From Phenylobacterium sp. (GTDB lineage: Bacteria; Pseudomonadota; Alphaproteobacteria; Caulobacterales; Caulobacteraceae): a stretch of DNA of 50,336 nt. Position numbers and translations under genes: made by a program. Shown piece after piece: positions 17,429 to 25,638 of this stretch (the stretch's first letter is position 1; each line of letters opens with the position of its first letter). Below the pieces are notes generated by a model. It made no database searches and was not told the DNA's origin. It saw only the letters and a program-made list of their open reading frames with translations. Location of the stretch: assembly GCF_030693805.1 (NCBI RefSeq), contig NZ_JAUXZW010000415.1, positions 1 to 50,336 of the forward strand, written 5' to 3'.

Positions 17429-18444
17429 CAGCCGAACACCCGGTCGGCGAGACGGGCGAGGAAATAGAACCCCGCGCCCATCAGGGCGGCGATCGGCATG
17501 GTGATCACCCAGGCCCAGACGATTCCGGTGGCCAGGCTCCAGCGCACGGCGGAGACCCGGCGCGCCGCGCCGACACCGACGATCGCCCCGGTGATGGTGT
17601 GGGTGGTGGACACAGGCACGCCCAGGTGGGTGGCGAGAAAAAGGGTGATCGCGCCGCCGGTCTCGGCGCAGAAGCCCTGCTGCGGCGACAGGCGGGTGAT
17701 GCGCGATCCCATGGTGTGGACGATGCGCCAACCGCCCATCAATGTCCCAAGTCCCATCGCCGCCTGGCAGCTGATCACCACCCAGAACGGCACGTGGAAC
17801 TCGCCGTGCAAATGGCCGTGCGCGTAGAGCAACACGGCGATGATCCCCATAGTCTTCTGGGCGTCATTGCCGCCGTGCCCCAGCGAGTAGAGCGAGGCGG
17901 AGACAAATTGCAGCTTGCGGAAGGTGTTGTCGGCGATGGTCGGCGTTGCGCGCACGAACAGCCAGGAGACCACCAGCACCAGGATGATCGCGAGCGTGAA
18001 CCCCATGGCGGGTGAAACGACGATGCCGGCGGCTGTCTTGATCACGCCCGACCAGATCACCGGGTCGAACCCGGCCTTGGCGACGCCGGCGCCGATCAGT
18101 CCGCCGATCAGGGCGTGCGAGCTGGACGAGGGTATGCCGGCCAGCCAGGTGATCACGTTCCAGGTGATCGCCCCGCCCAGCGCGCCGAAGATCACCGCAT
18201 CGCTGACGATGCCCGGCTGGATGATGCCCTTGCCCACCGTCTGGGCCACATGCAGGCCGAAGAACAGGAAGGCGATGAAGTTGAAGAACGCCGCCCACAT
18301 CACCGCGTAGCGGGCGGGCAGCACGCGGGTCGAGACGATGGTGGCGATCGAGTTCGCCGCGTCATGCAGCCCGTTGAGGAAGTCGAAGGCGAGCGCCACG
18401 ACGATCAGGAAGACGAGCATCACGCCCGGGCCGCCGAGGTCCAT
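17428..18444 (-). CDS. inorganic phosphate transporter, Pit family
   Basis: 338 residues with about ten membrane segments. Both halves of the Pit signature are present: FDFLNGLHDAANSIATIV at the start with AGIPSSSSHALIGG, and PVSTTHTITGAIVGVG near the end. Pit proteins carry metal-phosphate complexes into the cell with protons, at low affinity. It lies 10 bases after the DUF47 gene and overlaps the NUDIX gene. Confidence 0.95.
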   Translation of the reverse strand: MDLGGPGVMLVFLIVVALAFDFLNGLHDAANSIATIVSTRVLPARYAVMWAAFFNFIAFLFFGLHVAQTVGKGIIQPGIVSDAVIFGALGGAITWNVITWLAGIPSSSSHALIGGLIGAGVAKAGFDPVIWSGVIKTAAGIVVSPAMGFTLAIILVLVVSWLFVRATPTIADNTFRKLQFVSASLYSLGHGGNDAQKTMGIIAVLLYAHGHLHGEFHVPFWVVISCQAAMGLGTLMGGWRIVHTMGSRITRLSPQQGFCAETGGAITLFLATHLGVPVSTTHTITGAIVGVGAARRVSAVRWSLATGIVWAWVITMPIAALMGAGFYFLARLADRVFG

Positions 18445-18454
18445 GGGGTGCGCC

Positions 18455-19099
18455 CTAGAGGTGTTCGATCAGCACGCCGCTGATCCGGTTCGCCACGTCC
18501 TCGAAGCGGTCGACGACCTTTTCCAGGTGATCGTAGACCTCGCTGCCGACGATGAACGCCATGGCGTCCTCGCGCGCCGGTCCCTTGAACAGCGCGCTCA
18601 TGCCGGCGTCGTAGAGCTGATCGGATTGCTCCTCGAGCCGGCGGACCTCTTCGGTGATGGCGGTCAGGCGGGTGGCGTTGGCGCGCAGCGAACGCAGCAG
18701 CGGCACGGCCTCGGCGGTGAGCTCGGCGGTGCGCACGATCACCTCGCCCATGGCCACCATGGACGGCTGAAAGGCGCGCTGCTCGAACAGGGTGATGGCC
18801 TTGGCGGTCTTGTGCATCTGGTCGATGGCGTCATCCATCGAGGAGATCAGGTCGCGGATGTCGCTGCGGTCGAACGGGGTGATGAAGGTGCGGCGCACGG
18901 CCAGCAGCACTTCGCGCGCCACCTCGTCGGCCGCGTCCTCCTGGCGAGCGATCTCGGCGCAAAGTTCCGGCACGCTCGGCCCGCCGTCCAGCAGGCTGCG
19001 CAACGCGGTCGCCCCGGCGCAGAGGGTCGCGGCGTGGGCTTCGAACATGTCGAAGAACCGCTCCTCCTTGGGCATCATGGCCTGGAAAAATCTCAGCAT
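18455..19099 (-). CDS. DUF47 (PhoU-like) phosphate transport regulator
   Basis: 214 residues from the ATG at 19099 (MLRFFQAMMPKEERFF), the usual N-terminus of the family; an upstream ATG would add 17 unrelated residues. The protein is all-helical with the acidic metal-binding-type repeats seen in PhoU (RQEDAADEVAREV, SMDDAIDQMHKTAK, EVYDHLEKVVDRFEDVANRI). DUF47 proteins are usually encoded next to Pit transporters and are thought to control them. Here it is the first gene of DUF47-Pit-NUDIX. Confidence 0.92.
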   Translation of the reverse strand: MLRFFQAMMPKEERFFDMFEAHAATLCAGATALRSLLDGGPSVPELCAEIARQEDAADEVAREVLLAVRRTFITPFDRSDIRDLISSMDDAIDQMHKTAKAITLFEQRAFQPSMVAMGEVIVRTAELTAEAVPLLRSLRANATRLTAITEEVRRLEEQSDQLYDAGMSALFKGPAREDAMAFIVGSEVYDHLEKVVDRFEDVANRISGVLIEHL

Positions 19100-19186
19100 A
19101 GCGACTCGGTTTCTCAGACCACGGACGGATGTTGGGTAGGCGCACGCCAAGGGCCTGTAAATACGCCTGCGGAGCGACGCAGCGCC

Positions 19187-20602
19187 TCAGTCCAGGAACA
19201 CCTTGCCGGGGTTCATGATGCCGGCGGGATCGATGGTCCGCTTCAGGCTGCGCATGAGAGCGACGGCAGCCGCCCCATGCTCGTCGACCAGGTGGTCGCG
19301 CTTGCCGGCGCCGATGCCGTGTTCGCCGGTGCAGGTGCCGCCGGCGGCGAGCGCCCGGGCGATCATCGCCTCGTGCACCGCGTCGACCCGGGCCATCTCG
19401 TCGGGATCGTCGCGGCGCAGGTGGAACAGGACGTGGAAGTTGCCGTCGCCGACATGGCCGACGATCGGGGCGATCAGCCGGTTGGCGTCGATGTCGCGCC
19501 GGGTCTGAGCGACAACCTCGACCAGGGCGGAGACCGGCACGCAAACGTCCGTGGACAGAACTTCGCTCGCCGGACGCAGCGCCAGCGCCGCGAAATAGGC
19601 CTGATGGCGGGCCTTCCACAACCTGGCGCGGTCCTCTGGCAAAGTCGCCCAGGCGAACGCCCCGCCGCCATTGGCCTGCGCCAGTTCCGAGGCGGTCGCC
19701 GCCTGCTCGGCGACGGACGCGGTGGAGCCGTGGAATTCGAAGAAGATGTGGGGCTTCTCCGGCAGTCCGAGGTTCGAGTGGCGGTTGGATGCGGCGACCT
19801 GGACCTCGTCCATGAACTCCGCGCGCGCCACGGGCACGCCGGACTGCACCAGTTGCACGACGGTGGCGACCGCGGCTTCCAGCGTCTCGAACGCGCAGGT
19901 CGCCGCCGACATCGCCTCGGGGATCCCGTAGAGGCGCAGCGTCACCTCGGTGATCACGCCCAGGGTGCCTTCGGAGCCGACGAACAGACGGGTCAGGTCA
20001 TAGCCGGCCGCCGACTTGCGCGCCCGACCGCCGGTGTGGATCACCGAACCGTCGGGCAGCACCACGGTGAGCGCCAGCACGTTGCTCATCATGGTGCCGT
20101 AGCGCACCGCGTTGGTGCCCGAGGCGCGCGTCGAGGACATGCCGCCCAGCGTGGCGTTGGCGCCCGGGTCGATGGGGAAGAACAGGCCCTGGTCGCGCAG
20201 ATGGGCGTTGAGCTGCTCGCGGGTGACGCCGGCCTGGACGGTGCAGTCGAGGTCATCGGGCGACACCCGCAAAACCGTGTCCATGCCTGACAGGTCAATG
20301 CTGAGGCCCCCGAACGGCGCGGTGATGTGGCCTTCGAGAGAGGTGCCGGCGCCGTAGGGGATGACCGGGATCTTCCAGCGCGCGCAGATCGACACTGCGC
20401 GGGCCACCTGTTCGGTGGAGACCGCCAGCAGCACCGCGTCAGGCGGCAAAACCTGGGCGTAGCCTTCGCCGCGGCCATGCTGTTCGCGGGTGGAGACGTC
20501 GGTGCGCAGCGACGGGCCGAAAGCCTCGGCGAGTTCGGCGAGGGCGCCGGCCCAGGCGGCCAGCGGTTGATGGGGCGCCTGCGGCGGCGACAGCAGGGAC
20601 AT
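19187..20602 (-). CDS. FAD-linked 2-hydroxyacid dehydrogenase (D-lactate dehydrogenase/GlcD type)
   Basis: 471 residues. The FAD-binding PCMH domain shows PYGAGTSLEGH and GGMSSTRASGTNAVRYG; the C-terminal FAD-oxidase domain has HVGDGNFHVLFH and TGEHGIGAGKR, which hold the substrate and metal. This is the pattern of cytochrome-linked D-lactate dehydrogenase and of the GlcD subunit of glycolate oxidase; related enzymes oxidise D-2-hydroxyglutarate. It lies 50 bases downstream of a CoA-transferase in the same direction, so they are probably co-transcribed. Confidence 0.92.
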   Translation of the reverse strand: MSLLSPPQAPHQPLAAWAGALAELAEAFGPSLRTDVSTREQHGRGEGYAQVLPPDAVLLAVSTEQVARAVSICARWKIPVIPYGAGTSLEGHITAPFGGLSIDLSGMDTVLRVSPDDLDCTVQAGVTREQLNAHLRDQGLFFPIDPGANATLGGMSSTRASGTNAVRYGTMMSNVLALTVVLPDGSVIHTGGRARKSAAGYDLTRLFVGSEGTLGVITEVTLRLYGIPEAMSAATCAFETLEAAVATVVQLVQSGVPVARAEFMDEVQVAASNRHSNLGLPEKPHIFFEFHGSTASVAEQAATASELAQANGGGAFAWATLPEDRARLWKARHQAYFAALALRPASEVLSTDVCVPVSALVEVVAQTRRDIDANRLIAPIVGHVGDGNFHVLFHLRRDDPDEMARVDAVHEAMIARALAAGGTCTGEHGIGAGKRDHLVDEHGAAAVALMRSLKRTIDPAGIMNPGKVFLD

Positions 20603-20652
20603 GCGCGGTTCTCCTCAGTCGCCGAACACTACGCCGATTGAGCGGCCGTGGC

Positions 20653-21777
20653 TCAAGTCCCGAACTCGGCGCGCAGGCTCGCATCGTGCGCGCCCAGGGT
20701 CGGCACGGATCCTGGGACCAGCTCAGGCTCGCCCTTCCAGCGCACGGCGGGGGCCGGCAGGCTGACCGCGCCGCCCGCCGTCTCGACCTCGATGCGGCGC
20801 AGTTGCGGGTGGCGCGACAGGTCGGCGACGCTGTTCAGTTCGCCATAGGCCACCTTGGCGGCGCGCAGCCGCTCCACGAACTGGTCGCGATCCAGGGGCT
20901 GCAGCGCCTCGAGGATGATCGCGTCCAGGGCGGGGCGGTTGGCGCAGCGGGCGCTGTTGCCGACGAAGCGCGGGTCGACGGCGACCTCGGGCCGCTGCAG
21001 CACGCCCTCGCAGAAGCTGCGCCACTCCCGTTCATTCTGTACGGAGATCACGACCTGGCGCCCATCGCCGGCGGCGTAGGCGCCGTAGGGCGCGATGGCC
21101 GGATGGTTGAGGCCGGCTCGGCCCGGCGCACGACCGCCGTAGTCCTGATGCAGTAGCGGCGCGGCCATCCACTCGGCGATGCTGTCGAACAGCGATACCG
21201 CCACGCCCTTGCCCAGACCCGTGCGATCGCGCTCGTACAACGCCTGCAGGATCGCGGCGTGGGCGTTCATTCCGCAGCAAATGTCGACCACAGAGACGCC
21301 GACCCGCGCCGGCTCCGACGGGCCGCCGGTGATCTCCGCCAGGCCCGCCTCGCACTGGACGAGGAAGTCGTAGGCCTTCATCTGCGCCCAGGGACCGTCC
21401 TCTCCGTAGCCGCTGACGTCGCAGGTGATCAGGCGCGGATGGGCGGCGCGCAGCGCGTCCGAGCCGAAGCCGGCGCGGGCCGCCGCGCCCGGCGAGAGGT
21501 TCTGGATGAACACGTCGGCGGAGGCGATCATCCGATGCAGCACGGCCGCGTCGGCCGGGTCCTTCACATCCAGACGGATGGATTCCTTGCCGCGGTTGAG
21601 CCAGACGAAATAGGTGCTCTGGCCGTGCACCACGTGATCGTACTCGCGCGCGAAGTCGCCTTCGGGGCGCTCGACCTTGATCACCCTTGCGCCCGCGTCC
21701 GCCAGCCGCGTGGTGCAGAAGGGAACCGCAACGGCCTGCTCCAGCGCGACGACCAACAGACCATCCAGAGCGCGCAT
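20653..21777 (-). CDS. CaiB/BaiF-family CoA-transferase
   Basis: 374 residues. It shows the family III signature: LADAGARVIKVERPEGDFA, WLNRGKESIRLDVKDP, SADVFIQNLSPGAA and the catalytic-Asp region MKAYDFLVQCEAG. The N-terminus (LLVVALEQAVAVPFCTTRLA) resembles CoA-transferases annotated for citramalate, itaconate or similar dicarboxylates. The product may feed the FAD-dependent hydroxyacid dehydrogenase just downstream, but that is inference. Confidence 0.9.
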   Translation of the reverse strand: MRALDGLLVVALEQAVAVPFCTTRLADAGARVIKVERPEGDFAREYDHVVHGQSTYFVWLNRGKESIRLDVKDPADAAVLHRMIASADVFIQNLSPGAAARAGFGSDALRAAHPRLITCDVSGYGEDGPWAQMKAYDFLVQCEAGLAEITGGPSEPARVGVSVVDICCGMNAHAAILQALYERDRTGLGKGVAVSLFDSIAEWMAAPLLHQDYGGRAPGRAGLNHPAIAPYGAYAAGDGRQVVISVQNEREWRSFCEGVLQRPEVAVDPRFVGNSARCANRPALDAIILEALQPLDRDQFVERLRAAKVAYGELNSVADLSRHPQLRRIEVETAGGAVSLPAPAVRWKGEPELVPGSVPTLGAHDASLRAEFGT

Positions 21778-21878
21778 CGCCGACCCTCAATCCTCGCCCG
21801 CGGAACAAAGCCGCCCTACGCGTGCTACACCAGCAATGGGCGTCTGGCCCATCCTTCTACAGGCGATCTGGCCAAACA

Positions 21879-22802
21879 GTGACTTCCACAACGATCACCA
21901 AACCTGCCGCTGACGAGCGCTTTGACCTCACGACGGCGCGTATTGGCGTGCTGATCAACACCTCCAGCGGAAGTTGCGACGTCGGGGCTCAGTCCGATCT
22001 GCAGGCGCTGCTGGACGACGCCGGGCTGAAGGCCGTGCAGACCTGGTGCGGCGGCGGAGACGAGGTGGATGCGGCGCTCGCCGAGGCGGGCAAGCACAGC
22101 CTCGAGGTCCTGATCGTGCTGGGCGGCGACGGGACGATCCGCGCCGCGGCCGAGACCTGCCACAGCGGCGGCACGCGGCTGATCCCGTTGCCCGGCGGGA
22201 CAATGAACGTGCTGCCCAAGGCGCTGTACGGCGCACGGTCCTGGCGCGAAGCGTTGAAGGACACCCTGGCCGATTGCGTCGTGCAGGCGGTTCACGGCGG
22301 CGCAGTGGGCGCACATCGCTTCTACATCGCCGGGATCTTCGGCGGCCCGACCAAGATCGCCGATGCCCGCGAGGCGGTGCGCGAGGGCGACCTTGCCGGG
22401 GCGATGGAGAAGGGCGTGGCCGCGATCCGTGAGTCCTTCACCTCCGCCGGCGTTGAATACGCGTTCGCCAACCACTCCGGCACAGCCGAGGCTGTGGCGG
22501 TGATCTGCCCGCTGATCTCCCGTGGGCTGGACGACGACGAGGAGACGCTGGAGGCCGCCGCCATCAAGGTCGAGAGCGCCCCCGACGCGCTTCGCCTGGC
22601 GATCAACGCCGCGTTCCGCGACTGGCGCGAGGATCCGACCGTGGTGCTGGCCAAGACCCGCGCCATCGAGATGTCTTGCGACCGGTCCATCCCCGCTTTG
22701 CTGGACGGCGAGCGCTTTACGCTGGGCCACACCGCGAGCGTTTCGTTCGTGCGCGACGCCTTCGAGGCGCTCAGGCCCCGCGAGACCGAGGGCGACGCTT
22801 AG
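21879..22802 (+). CDS. diacylglycerol kinase-family lipid kinase-like protein
   Basis: 307 residues from the GTG at 21879; the ORF extends upstream over the divergent CoA-transferase gene, which is unlikely to be coding. The catalytic domain has the phosphate loop VLGGDGTIRAAAETC and the PLPGGTMNVLPKAL segment of the DAGK/sphingosine-kinase fold (DAGKc). Members phosphorylate lipid alcohols with ATP. The start is uncertain, as the ribosome binding site is weak. A hairpin follows its stop directly. Confidence 0.82.
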   Translation: MTSTTITKPAADERFDLTTARIGVLINTSSGSCDVGAQSDLQALLDDAGLKAVQTWCGGGDEVDAALAEAGKHSLEVLIVLGGDGTIRAAAETCHSGGTRLIPLPGGTMNVLPKALYGARSWREALKDTLADCVVQAVHGGAVGAHRFYIAGIFGGPTKIADAREAVREGDLAGAMEKGVAAIRESFTSAGVEYAFANHSGTAEAVAVICPLISRGLDDDEETLEAAAIKVESAPDALRLAINAAFRDWREDPTVVLAKTRAIEMSCDRSIPALLDGERFTLGHTASVSFVRDAFEALRPRETEGDA

Positions 22803-22803
22803 C

Positions 22804-22829
22804 GGGCGCCGATCGTGCATCCGGCGCCC
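22804..22829 (+). terminator. hairpin after the lipid-kinase gene
   Basis: A perfect 8-bp stem, GGGCGCCG with CGGCGCCC and a 10-base loop, begins one base after the stop codon. There is no T-run, so it is either a factor-dependent terminator or an mRNA 3'-end stabiliser. Confidence 0.45.
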
Positions 22830-22988
22830 AGCAGATGGGCGCCTGAGCGGTCTTGCCGCACAGGGGAGCCGCCGTTCACCCTCCAGCAACCGGTAATCCG
22901 CGAACGCTTGTTTCGCGTGCAAGCGGCTTGGTGATTTCCGGCCGCAGGCAAGGGATCCTGGCCTGCATGGCCGCACGGGGAGCGCTGC

Positions 22989-24659
22989 ATGAACTGGTTC
23001 GGCTGGGCCAAACCATCGACGGATGCGGGTAAGCCGCAGGCGCCTTCGGTCGGGTCGCTCCGCTCGGGCTCCCTGTTTGGGGCCAACGCCGAAGCCGCCT
23101 CGCGCGACGCCGAGGTCGCCGAGATCTGCCGTGCGCTCGTGCAGAACAGTCCGGACTGCATCGAGATCCTGACGCCGGAAGGCCGCTGGGAGTTCATGAA
23201 CGAGCGCGGTCTGGAGTTGCTGGAGTTCGGTTCCTACGCGGAGATCGCGGGCAAGGAATGGGCGACCTCGTTCCCGCCCAGCGCGCAATCGATCGTCAGC
23301 GAGGCGCTGGTCTTGGCGCAATGCGGCGGCGTCGCCCGCTTCCAGGCGCCATGCCCCACTGCGCGCGGCCTGTGGAAGTGGTGGGACGTGATGATGACCC
23401 CGGTGCGCAGCGCCGACGGTCACGTGGAACGCATCGTCTGCACGTCGCGCGACATCTCAGGCATCAAGCAGGTCGAGGAAAGTCTGAGCGAAGCGCTGAA
23501 GGAGGCCGAACAGGCGGCGCGCGCCAAGGACGACTTCCTGGCGAACCTCAGCCACGAACTGCGCACGCCGCTGACCAGCATCCTTGGGTTCGCCGAATTG
23601 CTGGGCATGCGGGCCGAGCTCAGCGTCGAGGCCAAGGGGCACGCCGGCCGCATCGAGTTGGCGGGCAAGAGTCTGCTGGCCCTGCTCAATGACATGCTGG
23701 ATCTGGCGCGGGCGGGCGCCGGAACGCTCAGGGTCGAGCCGGCGCCCTGCGATCTGGCGGATCTGATGACCCACGTGGCCGAGCTCGTCGCTCCGCTCGC
23801 GGCGCGCAAGCCGATCGAGGTGTCCGTCGAGATGGACGCCGGCCTGGAAGGCTGGTTCGAGCTCGATCGCGAGCGGGTGCAGCAGGTGGTGCTGAACCTG
23901 GTCAACAACGCCATCAAGTTCACCGACTCGGGCCAGGTGGCGGTCGGCGTCTCGCGGACCGGCGATGGCCAGGGCCGGCTGAAATTCACCATCAGCGACA
24001 CCGGCTCCGGCATCGAGGCCCACGTCCTGCCGACCCTGTTCGACCGCTTCACCCAGGTGGACAACTCGATGGCGCGCAAGCATGGCGGCGCGGGCCTGGG
24101 CCTCGCCATCTGCAAGGAGCTGGTCGCGCGCATGGGCGGCGAGATCGGCGCCGAAAGCCGGATCGGCGAAGGCTCCACCTTCTGGTTCAGCCTGCCGCTA
24201 GTGGAGCTGGCGGCGGCGAACGTCGACACGCACCTGGAAGTCGATGCGGGCGCGGGCCTGAAGGTCTTGATCGCCGACGACAGCGAGGCCAACCAGCACC
24301 TGCTGTCGGCGATCCTGCGCGCCGGCGGCCACGAGCCGCACATCGCCAGCGACGGGATCGAGGCGCTGGAGGCGCTGGCCGCCGAGCCGTTCGACGTGGT
24401 GTTGATGGATATCCAGATGCCGCGGATGGACGGGTTGACGGCGATCGGCAAGCTGCGACGCGCAACCCACCTGAACGCCCGTACGCCGGTGATCGCGATC
24501 ACCGCCAACGTCTTTCCCGAGCAGGTGGCGACCTATCTGGAAGCCGGCGCCAACGACTGCGTGGCCAAGCCGTTCAAGGCGCCGGAGGTGCTGGGCAAGC
24601 TCGGCTACTGGGGTTCGCGACCGGTGGACGTCGTCGAGGACGCGCGCATCGCGGTCTGA
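22989..24659 (+). CDS. soluble PAS-domain hybrid sensor histidine kinase/response regulator
   Basis: 556 residues without membrane segments. A PAS/PAC sensor domain covers about 35-165 (SPDCIEILTPEGRWEFMN, then VERIVCTSRDISGIKQ). A HisKA domain follows with NLSHELRTPLTSILGF, a HATPase_c with LVNNAIKFTDSG, DTGSGI and GLGLAICKEL, then a receiver with VLIADDSEANQ, VVLMDIQMPRMDG and the AKPFKAP lysine. It therefore senses a cytoplasmic signal and passes phosphate to its own receiver; a separate phosphotransfer protein would be needed for further relay. No cognate regulator is adjacent. Confidence 0.93.
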   Translation: MNWFGWAKPSTDAGKPQAPSVGSLRSGSLFGANAEAASRDAEVAEICRALVQNSPDCIEILTPEGRWEFMNERGLELLEFGSYAEIAGKEWATSFPPSAQSIVSEALVLAQCGGVARFQAPCPTARGLWKWWDVMMTPVRSADGHVERIVCTSRDISGIKQVEESLSEALKEAEQAARAKDDFLANLSHELRTPLTSILGFAELLGMRAELSVEAKGHAGRIELAGKSLLALLNDMLDLARAGAGTLRVEPAPCDLADLMTHVAELVAPLAARKPIEVSVEMDAGLEGWFELDRERVQQVVLNLVNNAIKFTDSGQVAVGVSRTGDGQGRLKFTISDTGSGIEAHVLPTLFDRFTQVDNSMARKHGGAGLGLAICKELVARMGGEIGAESRIGEGSTFWFSLPLVELAAANVDTHLEVDAGAGLKVLIADDSEANQHLLSAILRAGGHEPHIASDGIEALEALAAEPFDVVLMDIQMPRMDGLTAIGKLRRATHLNARTPVIAITANVFPEQVATYLEAGANDCVAKPFKAPEVLGKLGYWGSRPVDVVEDARIAV

Positions 24660-24669
24660 ACCTTTGCGC

Positions 24670-25545
24670 CTACGCCGCCATCAGCCGCGCCTCCGCGCCC
24701 TGCGCCAGGTCGCGCAGCCAGCGGCGCACCGCGCGCATCCGGGCGGTGTCGTGGACGTCGCGGTGGGTGGAGAGCCACAGCCTGCGCTCCAGCATCACCG
24801 AGTCCAGCACACGCACCAGATCCTCCGACATGAAGGCCGGCAACACGCCGATACCGCCCCCGGCCAGCACCATGGCGCGCTGGGCCTGGATTGATGAGCT
24901 CGCCATGGTCGGCTTCAGGCCGGGCAGGATCTCGTCGAGGTAACGCAGTTCGGGCGCGAAGATCAGGTCCTCGACATAGCCGACGATCTGGAAGTCGGGC
25001 AGGGCGGCGATGCTGCGCGGCGCGCCGGCGCGGGCCAGATATTCGCGGCTCGCATACAGGGCTAGCTGATAGGGCGCCAAGGCCTCGACGATCAGGCGCG
25101 TGGTGTCGGGCGCGCTGAGGGTGACCGTCATGTCGACTTCTCGGCGGCTGGCGGACAGGAAGCTGGCGTTGGCCGCAAGCTCGACCTTCAACCCAGGATA
25201 AAGCTCGACCAGCCTGGGCAGGGCGGGCGCTAGCACGGCCGTGCCGAAACCCTCGGCGGTGCTGATCCTCACGGTGCCGGCGACCACGTCGGGGCGCGCC
25301 ACATGGGCGGCGGCCAGCATCGCCGTCTCGGCGTCGAGCGCAATCTCCAGCAACTGGGCGCCTGCCGCCGTCAGCTGCAGACCAGCAGGCGAGCGGATCA
25401 CCAAGGTGGACTTCAGGGCTGATTCCAGCCGCGCTACGCGCCGCCCGACGGTGGCCGCGTCGACCCGCAACCGTTCTCCCGCCCCGGCCAGCGAGCCGGT
25501 ACGCGCCGCGGCGAGGAACACCCGGAGATCATCCCAATCGAACAT
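24670..25545 (-). CDS. LysR-family transcriptional regulator
   Basis: 291 residues from the ATG at 25545 (MFDWDDLRVFLAAAR), the standard LysR start; upstream in-frame sequence would enter the divergent mmsA control region. The N-terminal winged helix-turn-helix covers about 1-60 and the LysR substrate-binding domain about 85-285. It is transcribed divergently from mmsA with 93 bases between the start codons, so it probably controls mmsA and its neighbours, perhaps in response to a valine-catabolism intermediate. Confidence 0.92.
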   Translation of the reverse strand: MFDWDDLRVFLAAARTGSLAGAGERLRVDAATVGRRVARLESALKSTLVIRSPAGLQLTAAGAQLLEIALDAETAMLAAAHVARPDVVAGTVRISTAEGFGTAVLAPALPRLVELYPGLKVELAANASFLSASRREVDMTVTLSAPDTTRLIVEALAPYQLALYASREYLARAGAPRSIAALPDFQIVGYVEDLIFAPELRYLDEILPGLKPTMASSSIQAQRAMVLAGGGIGVLPAFMSEDLVRVLDSVMLERRLWLSTHRDVHDTARMRAVRRWLRDLAQGAEARLMAA

Positions 25546-25638
25546 GTCATGCAGAAATGCACATAGGAGGCTGCAACAATGCAATACCCCTTGGCCCCGC
25601 CGAGTGTTAGCTGGAGGCGCAAACTCCAGGACAAATCC
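25546..25638. promoter_or_regulatory. divergent control region of the LysR gene and mmsA
   Basis: The 93-bp gap contains a run of TGCA-type repeats: ATGCAGAAATGCA at 25549-25561, then CTGCAACAATGCAA at 25571-25584. These spaced half-sites could bind the LysR protein. Base composition is lower in GC than the flanking genes. The assignment as operator is inference from position. Confidence 0.4.

Noticed and set aside
18338-20290. 650-codon plus-strand ORF over the DUF47/FAD-oxidase genes
   Set aside because: It lies opposite two well-supported genes and its sequence shows no family motif.
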